The notes below the pieces were generated by a model. That model was not told where the DNA came from. It did not search any database and saw only the letters and a list, made by a program, of their open reading frames with translations. Below are positions 55,639 through 64,000 of a stretch of DNA of 64,000 nt, in pieces; the first letter of the stretch is position 1; every line of letters starts with the position of its first letter. The stretch comes from Thermotogota bacterium (lineage in GTDB: Bacteria > Thermotogota > Thermotogae > Petrotogales > Petrotogaceae). The stretch lies in NCBI GenBank assembly GCA_029780115.1, contig JAKOZG010000004.1:124001-188000 (forward strand), in the 5' to 3' direction. A program made the position numbers and the translations under genes.

Positions 55639-56460
55639 ATGATATTTAAAAATGAGATAGTAAAAAAAGTTAGTGAGTTGATAGTTGAGAAGAATTGTAT
55701 AATTAACGAGGAAGTAAAGGTTTTTTTAGATGAATATAGAGGCCCTTTTTCTAAAGTATTGAAAGAAAATTACAAAATCGCCCATGATGAAGGGCTGCCA
55801 CTTTGCCAAGATACAGGTTTAGTAGAATTTTTTGTTTTTATTGGTAATGAAGTAAAACTTGAGGAACCGATAAAAGATACGTTGAATGAAATCGTAGAGA
55901 CAGTTTACATCCATAATCCTTTTAGATACTCTATTGTAGCTGATCCGCTTTTTGAAAGAAAAAACACACAAAACAACACTCCAGCCGTTGTTCATGTCTT
56001 TGAAACCCCTGGAAATAAATTGGAAATAAGGTTTTTGATCAAAGGAGGAGGTAGCGAGAATCTTTCAAGGTTATATATGATGAGACCTTCTTCAAATATT
56101 GAAAATTTCAAGAGAGCTGTTATAGAACACATAAAAGAAAATGGAGCTAAAGGTTGTCCGCCTTTGCATGTAGGTATCGGCGTTGGAGGAACTTCTGATA
56201 TGGCCATGGTTTTATCAAAATTAGCTCTGACTAAAGACTTTAAAGAAAGAAATTCCGATCCAAAATATGCTAACTTAGAAACAGAATTAGTGAGAGAATT
56301 AAATGAATTAAAAATAGGATTTCAAGGACTAGGTAAAGGCGTTTCTGTATTTTCTGTTCATATAGAGGTTTCACCCACACATATAGCAACCCTCCCTCTT
56401 GGTATTGCTGCCGATTGTTATCTTTGCAGAAAAGGTGTGATTGAATTTGAAGATCGATGA
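55639..56460 (+). CDS. fumA: Class I fumarate hydratase (or L-tartrate dehydratase), alpha subunit
   Basis: This 273-residue iron-sulfur subunit interconverts fumarate and malate with the beta subunit. The three cluster cysteines are seen in LCQDTG (about residue 59), GAKGCPPLHVGIGVGG (about 178) and DCYLCRKG (about 263). Oxygen-labile 4Fe-4S class I enzymes of this two-subunit form are usual in anaerobes. Sequence cannot separate fumarase from tartrate dehydratase with certainty. AAAGGAGAG precedes the ATG. It overlaps the beta gene by 20 bases. Confidence 0.9.
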   Translation: MIFKNEIVKKVSELIVEKNCIINEEVKVFLDEYRGPFSKVLKENYKIAHDEGLPLCQDTGLVEFFVFIGNEVKLEEPIKDTLNEIVETVYIHNPFRYSIVADPLFERKNTQNNTPAVVHVFETPGNKLEIRFLIKGGGSENLSRLYMMRPSSNIENFKRAVIEHIKENGAKGCPPLHVGIGVGGTSDMAMVLSKLALTKDFKERNSDPKYANLETELVRELNELKIGFQGLGKGVSVFSVHIEVSPTHIATLPLGIAADCYLCRKGVIEFEDR

Positions 56461-56944
56461 GATAAGGAAATTTAAAGTTGGGGAAACTATAAAATACTAC
56501 GGAGAATTAATAGTAATGCGTGATGCAGCACAAAGAAGATTAAGAGAATTGATTGCGGGTAGTAAAGAACTACCCATATATTTGGGAGGGAAGATAGTCT
56601 TTTATGCTGGACCAGCAAAGCCACCAAAGAATTCGAAAATAGGTGCCATAGGTCCTACAACAAGTGAAAGAATGGATGAATTTCTTGAAATGTTATATTA
56701 TCTTGGGGTAATTGCTACAATTGGAAAAGGGAAAAGATCTGATCTTGCAGTAGAACTTTGTAAAAAATATCAAAGAGTTTATTTTATAGCACCAAGTGGG
56801 GCTGCAGCCTATCTTTCAAAGTGTGTAATAAATGCAGAAGTAATAGCTTTTTTTGAATTGGGTCCAGAGGCAATTTATAGAATTGAAGTTAGAGACTTCC
56901 CGCTGATGGTTGCAATAGATAGTTTAGGAAATCAAATATTTTAA
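56441..56944 (+). CDS. fumB: Class I fumarate hydratase, beta subunit
   Basis: The 167-residue product has the swivelling beta-domain motifs YYGELIVMRDAAQRRL (about 19-34), FYAGPAKPP, GAIGPTTSERMDEF (about 68-81) and GKGKRSD. It starts at TTG 56441 with AAAGGTG inside the alpha gene. It is intact, in contrast to the divergent relative encoded at 3128 in the rex operon. A terminator follows. Confidence 0.92.
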   Translation: MNLKIDEIRKFKVGETIKYYGELIVMRDAAQRRLRELIAGSKELPIYLGGKIVFYAGPAKPPKNSKIGAIGPTTSERMDEFLEMLYYLGVIATIGKGKRSDLAVELCKKYQRVYFIAPSGAAAYLSKCVINAEVIAFFELGPEAIYRIEVRDFPLMVAIDSLGNQIF

Positions 56945-56971
56945 ATATATAGAAATTCTAATATAAAAAAT

Positions 56972-57020
56972 AAAAAGCTTCGGTAATAGTATATTTAATA
57001 AATTATTACTGAAGCTTTTT
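56972..57020. terminator. Bidirectional terminator between fumAB and the DEAD-box gene
   Basis: Arms AAAAAGCTTCGGTAATA and TATTACTGAAGCTTTTT (17 bases, one mismatch) flank a 15-base loop between two convergent genes. Confidence 0.8.
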
Positions 57021-57053
57021 AAACGTTTTTTTATTTTTTTGTAAAAAACTTTT

Positions 57054-58643
57054 CTATTTTCCTTGACTTCTTGCTTCAGAAACAAGTGGTTTTCTACCTT
57101 TTGATTTTCGTTTAAACGTTTCTAATATTACTTGAGATTCTTCGAAAGGAACAGATAAAAAAGAGAAATTTTCTAATACTTGTATATTTCTGATGTTCTT
57201 TTTATTTACTCCTGTTTCTTTCTCAATAAATTCGGCGAGTTTTCTCGGAGATATATCGTCATTATTCCCTAGTGCTACAAACAATCTCTTTTTTTTAAGA
57301 GCAGAGCTTCTATCAACCTTTTTGATTTCTTCATATTTTTTTGTATCCAAATTATCTTTAAGAAAATACTTTAAAATGCCTGAAATTATTATTTCTGACG
57401 TTTCTTGAGTTTCTTCTAAAATTCTTTGAGCTAATACTTTATAGATATTTTCTACATTTTCACATGAAGCGATCAGTTCATCTATAATTTTTTCAATTTT
57501 AGCATTAATAATTTCTGAGGTATCTGGAATTTCTTCTTCTTTTATGTCAGAACCCACAGCATTACGTATATATAAGAATTTTCTAAATTCTCTGGGAGTG
57601 ACAAAAGTTATTGCAGTCCCATCATTTCCAGCTCTTGCTGTTCTTCCAATACGATGTACATAGTTTTCTGGGTTTTGGGGAAGTGAATAATTAATCACGT
57701 ATTTTAGGTTGTCTATATCGATTCCGCGTGCTGCAACATCTGTAGCAATTAGTATTTTTGTTTTCTTGTCCTTGAACTTGTTCAAAATTCTTTCTCTTTG
57801 AAATTGCGAAACATCGCCGTTTAAAACTTCCACGTCGTAACCTTTTTCTCGTAATTTACTCGCGACTTCTTCTGATTGCACTTTTGTGTTTGTGAAAACC
57901 AGCCCATAAAAGTCATCATCTAGATCAATTAATCTAATAAGGAGATTAATTTTATCTCTTTCCTCAACTTTATAGTAGACTTGTCTAGCATTTTTAACTG
58001 TTAAATTTTCTTTACTATCTTTGATTGTAGAAATTATTTCAAATTCTCCCATATATTTTTTTGCTAATGAAATAATTCGTGGAGGAATTGTTGCCGAAAA
58101 CATAAGTACTTTTTTCTTTTCATTAGTTTTTGAAATAATAAACTCAACATCTTCTATGAAGCCCATGTCTAACATTTCATCAGCTTCATCTATAATTAAA
58201 TATTCGATATTACTGATGTCTAAAATTCCTCTGTTTATATGGTCAATAATACGACCTGGGGTACCAACTACAATATCAACATGTTTTTTTAAAGTTTTAA
58301 TTTGTTGGTTAATTGAAACTCCACCATATATGGGAGTGACCTTAAGTTTTTTATTTCCTTTTAGGGAATTTAGTTCTTCACATATTTGAAGGGCTAGTTC
58401 TCTAGTAGGGGTTAATACAAGTGCCTGAACATGATCAATTCTCTCTTTGAGTTTTTCAATCATAGGTATACCAAAAGCTGCTGTTTTTCCGGTTCCTGTT
58501 TGGGCCTGTCCGATTACATTGCTTTTACCTGATAAAAGAAAGGGAATTACCATTTTTTGAATGGGGGTTGGTTCTTTGTACCCTTTGTTCAAGATTGCGT
58601 GTAATGTCGATTCGGAAAGGCCCATGTTTTGGAATGTTTCCAT
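57054..58643 (-). CDS. DEAD-box ATP-dependent RNA helicase (DeaD/CshA type)
   Basis: The 529-residue product has the Q motif (GYKEPTPIQ), Walker A AQTGTGKTAAF (about 47), PTRELALQ, the DEAD box IIDEADEMLDMGF (about 150), SAT, and the C-terminal-domain motifs ATDVAARGIDI and HRIGRTARAG (about 325). A C-terminal DbpA-like RNA-binding domain (about 445-515, RLFVALGNNDDISPRKLAEFIEKE) marks it as a cold-shock or ribosome-assembly helicase like DeaD/CsdA. ATG follows AAAGGAG. Confidence 0.94.
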   Translation of the reverse strand: METFQNMGLSESTLHAILNKGYKEPTPIQKMVIPFLLSGKSNVIGQAQTGTGKTAAFGIPMIEKLKERIDHVQALVLTPTRELALQICEELNSLKGNKKLKVTPIYGGVSINQQIKTLKKHVDIVVGTPGRIIDHINRGILDISNIEYLIIDEADEMLDMGFIEDVEFIISKTNEKKKVLMFSATIPPRIISLAKKYMGEFEIISTIKDSKENLTVKNARQVYYKVEERDKINLLIRLIDLDDDFYGLVFTNTKVQSEEVASKLREKGYDVEVLNGDVSQFQRERILNKFKDKKTKILIATDVAARGIDIDNLKYVINYSLPQNPENYVHRIGRTARAGNDGTAITFVTPREFRKFLYIRNAVGSDIKEEEIPDTSEIINAKIEKIIDELIASCENVENIYKVLAQRILEETQETSEIIISGILKYFLKDNLDTKKYEEIKKVDRSSALKKKRLFVALGNNDDISPRKLAEFIEKETGVNKKNIRNIQVLENFSFLSVPFEESQVILETFKRKSKGRKPLVSEARSQGK

Positions 58644-58704
58644 ACTCCGTAACTCCTTTTAGTTCATAAATTGAGAATGGGCCTTTAACAAACTTCTCCA
58701 ACAC

Positions 58705-58713
58705 ATTATAACA
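58705..58713 (-). promoter_or_regulatory. Extended -10 promoter for the DEAD-box gene
   Basis: Minus-strand TGTTATAAT sits about 62 bases before the ATG, with no strong -35. Nearby a TTTACA...TGTAAA inverted repeat (58754-58771) lies farther upstream. Confidence 0.45.
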
Positions 58714-58879
58714 CAATTTTTCTTTATTAGGAATTACGTGTTTATAAAAACTTTTTTACATATTGATGTAAAGTTATTTTGTTTAGCAACGGCCATGAAA
58801 AATTTATCAGGGGAAATTCATCAATTCGTGGTATAATTTGTTTGAAGATGGTTTTTACTAAATGTGAGGTGAACTTTTT

Positions 58880-59329
58880 ATGAAAGGTTTTTTAGAAATT
58901 TTTTTCCCTTTTGCTTTAATTATCGTTCTTTTAGGATTTTCATTCAGTAAAGCTCCAAAAACTTCCCACAAGCCATCGGATCTTTCCACCCAAATTCCTT
59001 CTTTTTCTGAAGATGAAGAAAATCTTTTTGAAGTCACTTTTATAATTGTCTCGGTTCCAGATAATACACCAGAAAATGCGACAATTTATATGATGGGCAA
59101 TTTTAACAATTGGTTAGTTGGAGATGAAACTTATAGATTTGAAAGGATGGAAGATGGTACTTACCAGTTAATAGTTAAAATGCCTCCAAACACTGAAATA
59201 TTATATAAATATAACTTGGGATATTATGATTTCATTGAGAAAGATTATTCTGGAAATGAAAGAGAAAACAGAAAGTATAAATTTGAATATAACAGAGATA
59301 TAGTACGTGATGAGATAGAAAGTTGGTAG
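58880..59329 (+). CDS. Membrane-anchored starch-binding-like (CBM20/48-type) single-domain protein
   Basis: The 149-residue protein has an N-terminal hydrophobic segment (about 5-23, signal peptide or anchor) and a Ser/Pro-rich linker (about 28-45). One beta domain follows, with VTFIIVSVPDNTPENATIYMMGNFNNW (about 52-78), GTYQLIVKMPPNTEILYKYNLG and RENRKYKFEYN. The NFNNW motif and order are those of CBM20/CBM48 glucan-binding domains. There is no catalytic domain. It lies 17 bases ahead of the AddB-like nuclease gene, with no functional reason I can see. Confidence 0.72.
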   Translation: MKGFLEIFFPFALIIVLLGFSFSKAPKTSHKPSDLSTQIPSFSEDEENLFEVTFIIVSVPDNTPENATIYMMGNFNNWLVGDETYRFERMEDGTYQLIVKMPPNTEILYKYNLGYYDFIEKDYSGNERENRKYKFEYNRDIVRDEIESW

Positions 59330-59346
59330 GAGGATGAATAAGACAA

Positions 59347-62300
59347 ATGAAAAAAGCTTACTTGCTAGATTTAAAAAGCGATCATTTTGATGAAGTAGTG
59401 GATTTCATCTTTCCTCTCTATGCAGAAAATCCGTTAGATTTTTTGTTTATAGCTCCCTCAGGATTTTATGCCAAACAAGTAGCAGAAAAGGTAGCTTCGA
59501 AAACCGATAAAACCATCAATAGAAATGCTTTTATGGTTATAAATCAATATGTTACTGAAATGCTTAAATTTTATGAGCCCGATGCTATCATTTTAGATAG
59601 GGATTTTTTGAAAGTTTATTTGGAACATGAAATTATGGATTTGATAGAAAAAGAAAAAAAAGACGAAGAATTTTCTCAGTACTTGAACGTAATAGCTAAT
59701 TCCCAAAAATCTGTGGAATATTTATTAGATATTTTCGAAAAAAAGTGGGAAATCTCAAGAGTCCAAGATGAGAAAATTGTTTCGAATTCTGAAGAGTATA
59801 AAATTCTAAACGATTCGATAGACGTTAATTCTAATTTATATAAATTATATAACAAATTAGAAAAAAGTTTAGAAGACATTCTCTCCACTAAATTTGATAT
59901 GTCTATTAAATACCAAAGAAATTATGATCCTGTGAGTGTTTATAAATGGTTCTATGAAATATTTCCTGAAATCCTAAAAAATGAAGGAAAAAGATATTTA
60001 GGAAAAAATGTTATAATTTCTGGCTTTTTTGATATATCACCCATTGTAAAAAAAACGTTTAAGGTACTTTTTAAACTTTTTGAAGAAGTACATTTTATAA
60101 CTTGGATTGATATTCAAGATAGAGCTTTTGAATCTGTTAGAAATATACACACTTTTCTCAAAGAAGAAGATTTCATTTTCGATAAAAAGTGTAGTAAAAA
60201 GAATTTGAAAGAAGTCTATGAAAACACAAAAATAAACTTTTTCCCTGTGCATAATGAAATTTCTGAGATTGAGTATGTTTCTAAAGATATAAAAAGAAAG
60301 TTAATTAATGAATCTCTTTCTCCTAATGATTTTGGAATTGTTGTTCCAAATATTTCATCAGCAAAGTTGTTATCAGATTATTTAGATGAGATAAAAATTC
60401 CAAATAGATTGAAAAATGACATACCCTTAGCCGAAAGTCAGATGGTACTTATTTTACTTCAACCAATTAAAACATTAGTGAAAGGCTGCGAAGTTGAAGA
60501 CTTATTGGCGATGGTAGAGGGTGGATATGGTGACAGAACCGAATTAACAATAGAACAGATTGAATATTATTTAAAAAAGTTTAATTTATTTTATGATATT
60601 CATAAATCTTCTCTGAAGCAAAGAAGAGCAAAATGGATGAATGCAATAGAATTCGAAATAGACAAGAGAGATTCCCTGGTGAATTGCACCGAAGAAACAG
60701 AAAGAATACAATTAGAGCGAGATGAAATATTAGAATTAAAAAAATGCTTTGAAAATGTTTTTAATTTATTATTAATGATTGAAGAAATTATTAAAGCTAA
60801 AAAAAGCTTTACGATTTCAGATTATAGAGAATTAGTCATTAAATGGATAGAAAATGGTAACATAGATTTTAAAATTATAGAAAAGTATTCTGGTGTAAAC
60901 TTAATTGAAAGTGAAATAAATGCCGTTAAGACTTTTGAAGCATTATTATTAAAGGTCGAAAAAAGTTTAGAAAAGATTATCAAAGAAGATCAAAAAATAA
61001 GTCTAGACAAGTTTTATAAGATTATTTCTTCCCTTATTCAAGTAGATACTTTTAGAGAAACAGAAAGGTATGCAAATTGTGTGGAAATAATGAGTATCGA
61101 TGACTCTAGGTTTGTAGAAAAGAAGTATAAATATTTTATCCATTTTACAGAGGATAATTATCCATCTATAAAAGTTAATCCTTTTCTTACTTCAATGGAT
61201 AGTGCTAGTATTCCGATGGCAAAATTATCGGAAAAAATAAGTAGAAGAAACCTTTTTATTTCTATGATATTTGCGGAAAAAATAATGTTTACATATGCAA
61301 AGGCTCAACTAAATGGAGATCCAGTGGTTCCTTCACCCTATGAAAAGGAAATTAGGCAAAGTTTCAAAAACGTTTATTATTCAGAAGAATTTTTATTACA
61401 AAAAGGTAATCTACCAAGAGATTCCAGTAATATATTTTCTGAAAACGAAGCAATTATCTATTATCTTATAAATAACAAGAAGGAATTACTTCCTGAACAG
61501 TTTTTAGTTACAAGTAAAAGATTTGTTAATCAAATAAAAGACCACTCATGGGATTTACCTAATAAAACAGAATTGGGAAAGTTAAGTCATACAAAGATTT
61601 CCACTTATGTAGATTGTCCTTTCAAATACTATCTTAGCTATGTTATTCATTTAAAAGGGGATAAAAAATTCGAAAAATTTTTTGAAGGGCTTATAAAACA
61701 TAGGACTTTGAAGGAACTATTTGATGTAAATGGGGAAAAAATAGATTATCAAATGATGTCGCAAAAGCGTTTAAATGAAGATGAATTAAGAGATGAAATT
61801 AAATCAATCTTGGAATATGTTTGGGATGATTATGTAGATGATTTTCTCTATTCATATCAAGCAATAAAAGAAGTAAATATTGAAGAATTTGTTGAAGATT
61901 TGTATGTTACAATTGAAACACTTTTAGACGATTATATTTATATTGATAAGAATAAAACACTTACCTTCAGTGAAGTGCTAGAAACGGAAGTAAAAGTGAA
62001 AACTAATATAGATATAGGAATATTCGAAAATACAGAATTAGAAACTCGAATCGATAGAATAGACCTTCTAAATGGTAACTACATGTACCTTTTAGATGAA
62101 TTTGACAATGAATTACTTCCTGGTACTTATTCAATAGTTGATTATAAAAACTCAAAAAGTTTCCAAAGCGAACAACTTCTTATTTACTATTTATCCCTAA
62201 TAAATTCACAAGAATGGAAGAAAAAGTTATCTAATTCTGATGTGTTTCTAAAATTTCACGTGACAAAAAAAGATAACGTTAATAAAAAATTTATAAAGAT

Positions 62301-62595
62301 CCAGAAAGACAAAATTATTTATCGCAAATCAGGGAGAAGTGTTAAATACGTCTCCTTTGATTTTAAAGAATTCGAAGTGTGGTTAGAAAAGATTTTGAAA
62401 AGTATCAATCAATCTCAATTTACACCTATTGCTTATAAGAAAAAAGAAATTAAAAGATTTTTTAAAGAAATGCGTGAAAAATACGACTGTGCAGATTCCG
62501 AAGAAAGTGACTACAATTGTTTTATTTCTAATTCTTACTGTGAATTTGAAAGCTTATGTAGGTTATTAACCTACAAGGAAAATTTTAGAGTATAA
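59347..62595 (+). CDS. AddB-like helicase/nuclease family protein with PD-(D/E)XK and predicted Fe-S cysteines
   Basis: The 1082-residue protein resembles AddB of the RecBCD-like AddAB system. An N-terminal helicase-like half (about 1-600) shows FIAPSGFYAKQVAEK, where active helicases have a P-loop, so ATPase activity is doubtful. The C-terminal nuclease has SHTKISTYVDCPFKYYLSYV (about 745-765, first cluster Cys), then VDYKNSKSFQSEQLLIYYL (about 929-947), the Asp-x-Lys and Gln core of the PD-(D/E)XK fold. The final Cys group SYCEFESLC (about 1065-1073) follows. No addA/recB partner is adjacent. It may work with a distant partner. Confidence 0.78.
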   Translation: MKKAYLLDLKSDHFDEVVDFIFPLYAENPLDFLFIAPSGFYAKQVAEKVASKTDKTINRNAFMVINQYVTEMLKFYEPDAIILDRDFLKVYLEHEIMDLIEKEKKDEEFSQYLNVIANSQKSVEYLLDIFEKKWEISRVQDEKIVSNSEEYKILNDSIDVNSNLYKLYNKLEKSLEDILSTKFDMSIKYQRNYDPVSVYKWFYEIFPEILKNEGKRYLGKNVIISGFFDISPIVKKTFKVLFKLFEEVHFITWIDIQDRAFESVRNIHTFLKEEDFIFDKKCSKKNLKEVYENTKINFFPVHNEISEIEYVSKDIKRKLINESLSPNDFGIVVPNISSAKLLSDYLDEIKIPNRLKNDIPLAESQMVLILLQPIKTLVKGCEVEDLLAMVEGGYGDRTELTIEQIEYYLKKFNLFYDIHKSSLKQRRAKWMNAIEFEIDKRDSLVNCTEETERIQLERDEILELKKCFENVFNLLLMIEEIIKAKKSFTISDYRELVIKWIENGNIDFKIIEKYSGVNLIESEINAVKTFEALLLKVEKSLEKIIKEDQKISLDKFYKIISSLIQVDTFRETERYANCVEIMSIDDSRFVEKKYKYFIHFTEDNYPSIKVNPFLTSMDSASIPMAKLSEKISRRNLFISMIFAEKIMFTYAKAQLNGDPVVPSPYEKEIRQSFKNVYYSEEFLLQKGNLPRDSSNIFSENEAIIYYLINNKKELLPEQFLVTSKRFVNQIKDHSWDLPNKTELGKLSHTKISTYVDCPFKYYLSYVIHLKGDKKFEKFFEGLIKHRTLKELFDVNGEKIDYQMMSQKRLNEDELRDEIKSILEYVWDDYVDDFLYSYQAIKEVNIEEFVEDLYVTIETLLDDYIYIDKNKTLTFSEVLETEVKVKTNIDIGIFENTELETRIDRIDLLNGNYMYLLDEFDNELLPGTYSIVDYKNSKSFQSEQLLIYYLSLINSQEWKKKLSNSDVFLKFHVTKKDNVNKKFIKIQKDKIIYRKSGRSVKYVSFDFKEFEVWLEKILKSINQSQFTPIAYKKKEIKRFFKEMREKYDCADSEESDYNCFISNSYCEFESLCRLLTYKENFRV

Positions 62596-62607
62596 TTTAA
62601 AAAAATA

Positions 62608-62636
62608 TTGTTTATTTAAATTTATTATGATAAAAT
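62608..62636 (+). promoter_or_regulatory. Promoter for the chain-length gene
   Basis: TTGTTT (62608-62613), 17 bases, TAAAAT (62631-62636). A second TATAAT occurs at 62697-62702 but without a -35 and next to the ribosome binding site. Confidence 0.5.
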
Positions 62637-62720
62637 AGCAAGGTATTAGTATCTTCATTTTATATAAAATATAAATGTAGTATTATGACAATTAAGTATA
62701 ATGATTTGGGAGGATACAAA

Positions 62721-64000
62721 ATGGAAAATGTAAAGTTAGAAAATGAATTAACTTTTGAAGATATAATAAAAATCTTCAAAAAGAGATTTTGGTGGTTCTT
62801 TCTAACAGTTATAGTGACTGTTCTGATAGCTCTAGTATATCTTTTTACTACTACTCCTATATATGAGGCAAGTACCACATTGAAAGTGGGTTCATCTCAA
62901 CAAGGTTCTCTTATTGACATATTTGGCTCCCAAATTTCTTCAGGTTCTTCAAAAATATCAACCGAGATAGAACTTATAAAAAGTAGAAGGAACCTAGAAA
63001 AAGTAGTTGATAATTTAAGTTTAGTTGAGTATTTTAAAGAAAAATCAGAGAATCCAGAAAAAGTTACAGAAAATGGGGTAATTAAAAGTATAAGTGAGAT
63101 GATAACTGTTTCTCCCGTAAAAGATACTAACATAGTTAAAATTTCTGTACAAAGTGAGGATCCAGAACTCGCAAGAAGAGTCGCTGACGAACTAGCTGTA
63201 GTTTACAACGACTTGTTAAAAAGTTTATCTCAAAATGAATATACTGCAAGAAGGAAATTTATAGAAGAACAAATACCAAAAGCTGAAATTGAGTTAAATG
63301 TAGCCCAAGACAATTTGAGAAAGTTTAAGGAAGAAAATAATGTTTTTTTATTAAATGAAGAAGCCAAGGCTATATTACAGTTTTTAGTCTCTTACGACCA
63401 GCAAATTAACACTTATCAAGTACAAAAAGAACAGTCAAGAGTAAGAATAGAAGCTATTAATGATTTACTAAAAAATATAGATCAAGAAATTATATCTTCT
63501 GAGACTATCTCTATAAATCCTGTTGTCAGTAATTTAAGAAATCAAATAGTTAATATACAAGTTCAATTAGCAGGCATTGAGGGAACAAAATCGGCCAATG
63601 ATCCAGAAGTATTAAAGTTAAAAGAACAATTATTTCAAGCTCAAGAAATGCTAAAGAAAGAAATAAATACGATAGTAACCTCACAGTTAAAAACTATAAA
63701 TCCACAATACAGTAGTCTATACTCTCAATTGATAGGAGAACAAGCAAATTTACAAGTAGTTCAAGGTACAATACAAGCGTTAACTTCAATTAGGGATACG
63801 TATCAATCAGAATTGGTGAAACTTCCTGCGCTTGAACAAAAACTTATGGATTATGAAAGGGAAGTTAAAGTGAAAGAAAATCTTTATGTGCTTCTACTTG
63901 AAAAATTGGAAGAGGCGAAGATTGCCGAAGCGGGAGTTATTGGAACTGCAGATATTATTGATTTAGCGTTTGTTTCGCCAACCCCTGTTAAACCTAACAA
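62721..64000 (+). CDS. Wzz/GumC-type polysaccharide chain-length or export protein (runs off the window)
   Basis: About 426 residues are visible. After a short cytoplasmic start there is a membrane span (about 25-47, WWFFLTVIVTVLIALVYLF) followed by TTTPIYEASTTLKV, the Wzz domain signature. IELIKSRRNLEKVVDNL, KISVQSEDPELARRVADELA and a long coiled coil (about 175-390) follow. The final PTPVKPN approaches the proline-rich segment before a second span. Such proteins set chain length or gate export of surface polysaccharide, sometimes with a fused tyrosine kinase that would lie beyond the window. GGGAGG precedes the ATG. It may open a polysaccharide cluster. Confidence 0.9.
   Translation, partial: MENVKLENELTFEDIIKIFKKRFWWFFLTVIVTVLIALVYLFTTTPIYEASTTLKVGSSQQGSLIDIFGSQISSGSSKISTEIELIKSRRNLEKVVDNLSLVEYFKEKSENPEKVTENGVIKSISEMITVSPVKDTNIVKISVQSEDPELARRVADELAVVYNDLLKSLSQNEYTARRKFIEEQIPKAEIELNVAQDNLRKFKEENNVFLLNEEAKAILQFLVSYDQQINTYQVQKEQSRVRIEAINDLLKNIDQEIISSETISINPVVSNLRNQIVNIQVQLAGIEGTKSANDPEVLKLKEQLFQAQEMLKKEINTIVTSQLKTINPQYSSLYSQLIGEQANLQVVQGTIQALTSIRDTYQSELVKLPALEQKLMDYEREVKVKENLYVLLLEKLEEAKIAEAGVIGTADIIDLAFVSPTPVKPN

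Noticed and set aside
58754-58771. TTTACA...TGTAAA inverted repeat as an operator
   Set aside because: The arms are short and AT-rich, the position matches neither neighbouring promoter well, and no second copy was seen.
1-64000. CRISPR arrays, transposases, integrases, phage genes
   Set aside because: I looked for regularly spaced direct repeats and for recombinase motifs and found none. The AT-rich intergenic stretches contain only hairpins and promoters.

Overview
This is an AT-rich chromosomal window whose gene content and order fit the Thermotogota, most likely the Petrotogales and a Petrotoga-like organism. The pointers are: a long NusG with a large insertion, a tryptophanyl-tRNA synthetase with the C-x22-C-x6-C-x2-C cluster motif described for Thermotoga maritima, a leuS-rex pair, a FliA-type flagellar promoter, and low GC with strong AGGAGG ribosome binding sites. 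No phage, insertion sequence, transposase or CRISPR array was seen. The genus is inferred, not proven.

Layout. 1-12.8 kb is mostly minus-strand housekeeping: partial recJ; a plus-strand pair (an exported TPR-like protein and tsaB); the leuS-rex-(fumarase-beta-like)-(DUF457) operon; a sigma factor overlapping a membrane coiled-coil gene; a candidate small RNA; the trpS-scpA-scpB-pseudouridine synthase operon; and rtcB. 12.9-14.4 kb is fliD behind a sigma-28-like promoter. 14.5-27.4 kb is the translation and transcription supercluster, read leftward from a perfect consensus promoter: tRNA-Thr, tRNA-Tyr, rpmG, secE, nusG, rplK, rplA, L10 leader with attenuator, rplJ, rplL, rpoB, rpoC.

27.5-37.9 kb runs rightward: clpC-radA-disA (ATP-dependent protein quality control, recombination repair, c-di-AMP), smpB, an ABC ATPase, an ABC-F protein and a GH13 maltodextrin-active enzyme. 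37.9-39.4 kb is an M3 oligopeptidase gene broken by a one-base frameshift. 39.9-44.2 kb is a nucleotide-sugar operon resembling wbpA/wbpB/wbpE, headed by a regulator that joins a winged helix to a CapD/PglD-like Rossmann domain. It is driven by a perfect promoter with a palindrome just downstream. wrbA and a small thioredoxin-like gene follow.

45.5-55.2 kb is a complete-looking glucan-use locus: LacI regulator, cytoplasmic GH94 phosphorylase of the RDQLQD type, a secreted 1006-residue GH144/PF10091-type enzyme, a sugar-binding protein and two permeases. Two matching LacI-type operators, one before the phosphorylase gene and one before lacI, tie it together. The domain pairing suggests beta-1,2-glucan or sophoro-oligosaccharide use, a specificity that is inferred. 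55.6-64 kb carries fumAB, a DEAD-box helicase, a membrane-anchored starch-binding-like protein, an AddB-like nuclease and the start of a Wzz-type chain-length gene running off the end.

Two genes (scpA at its third codon, and the M3 peptidase) are out of frame in this sequence. Both are single-base discrepancies that could be base-calling errors or real mutations.
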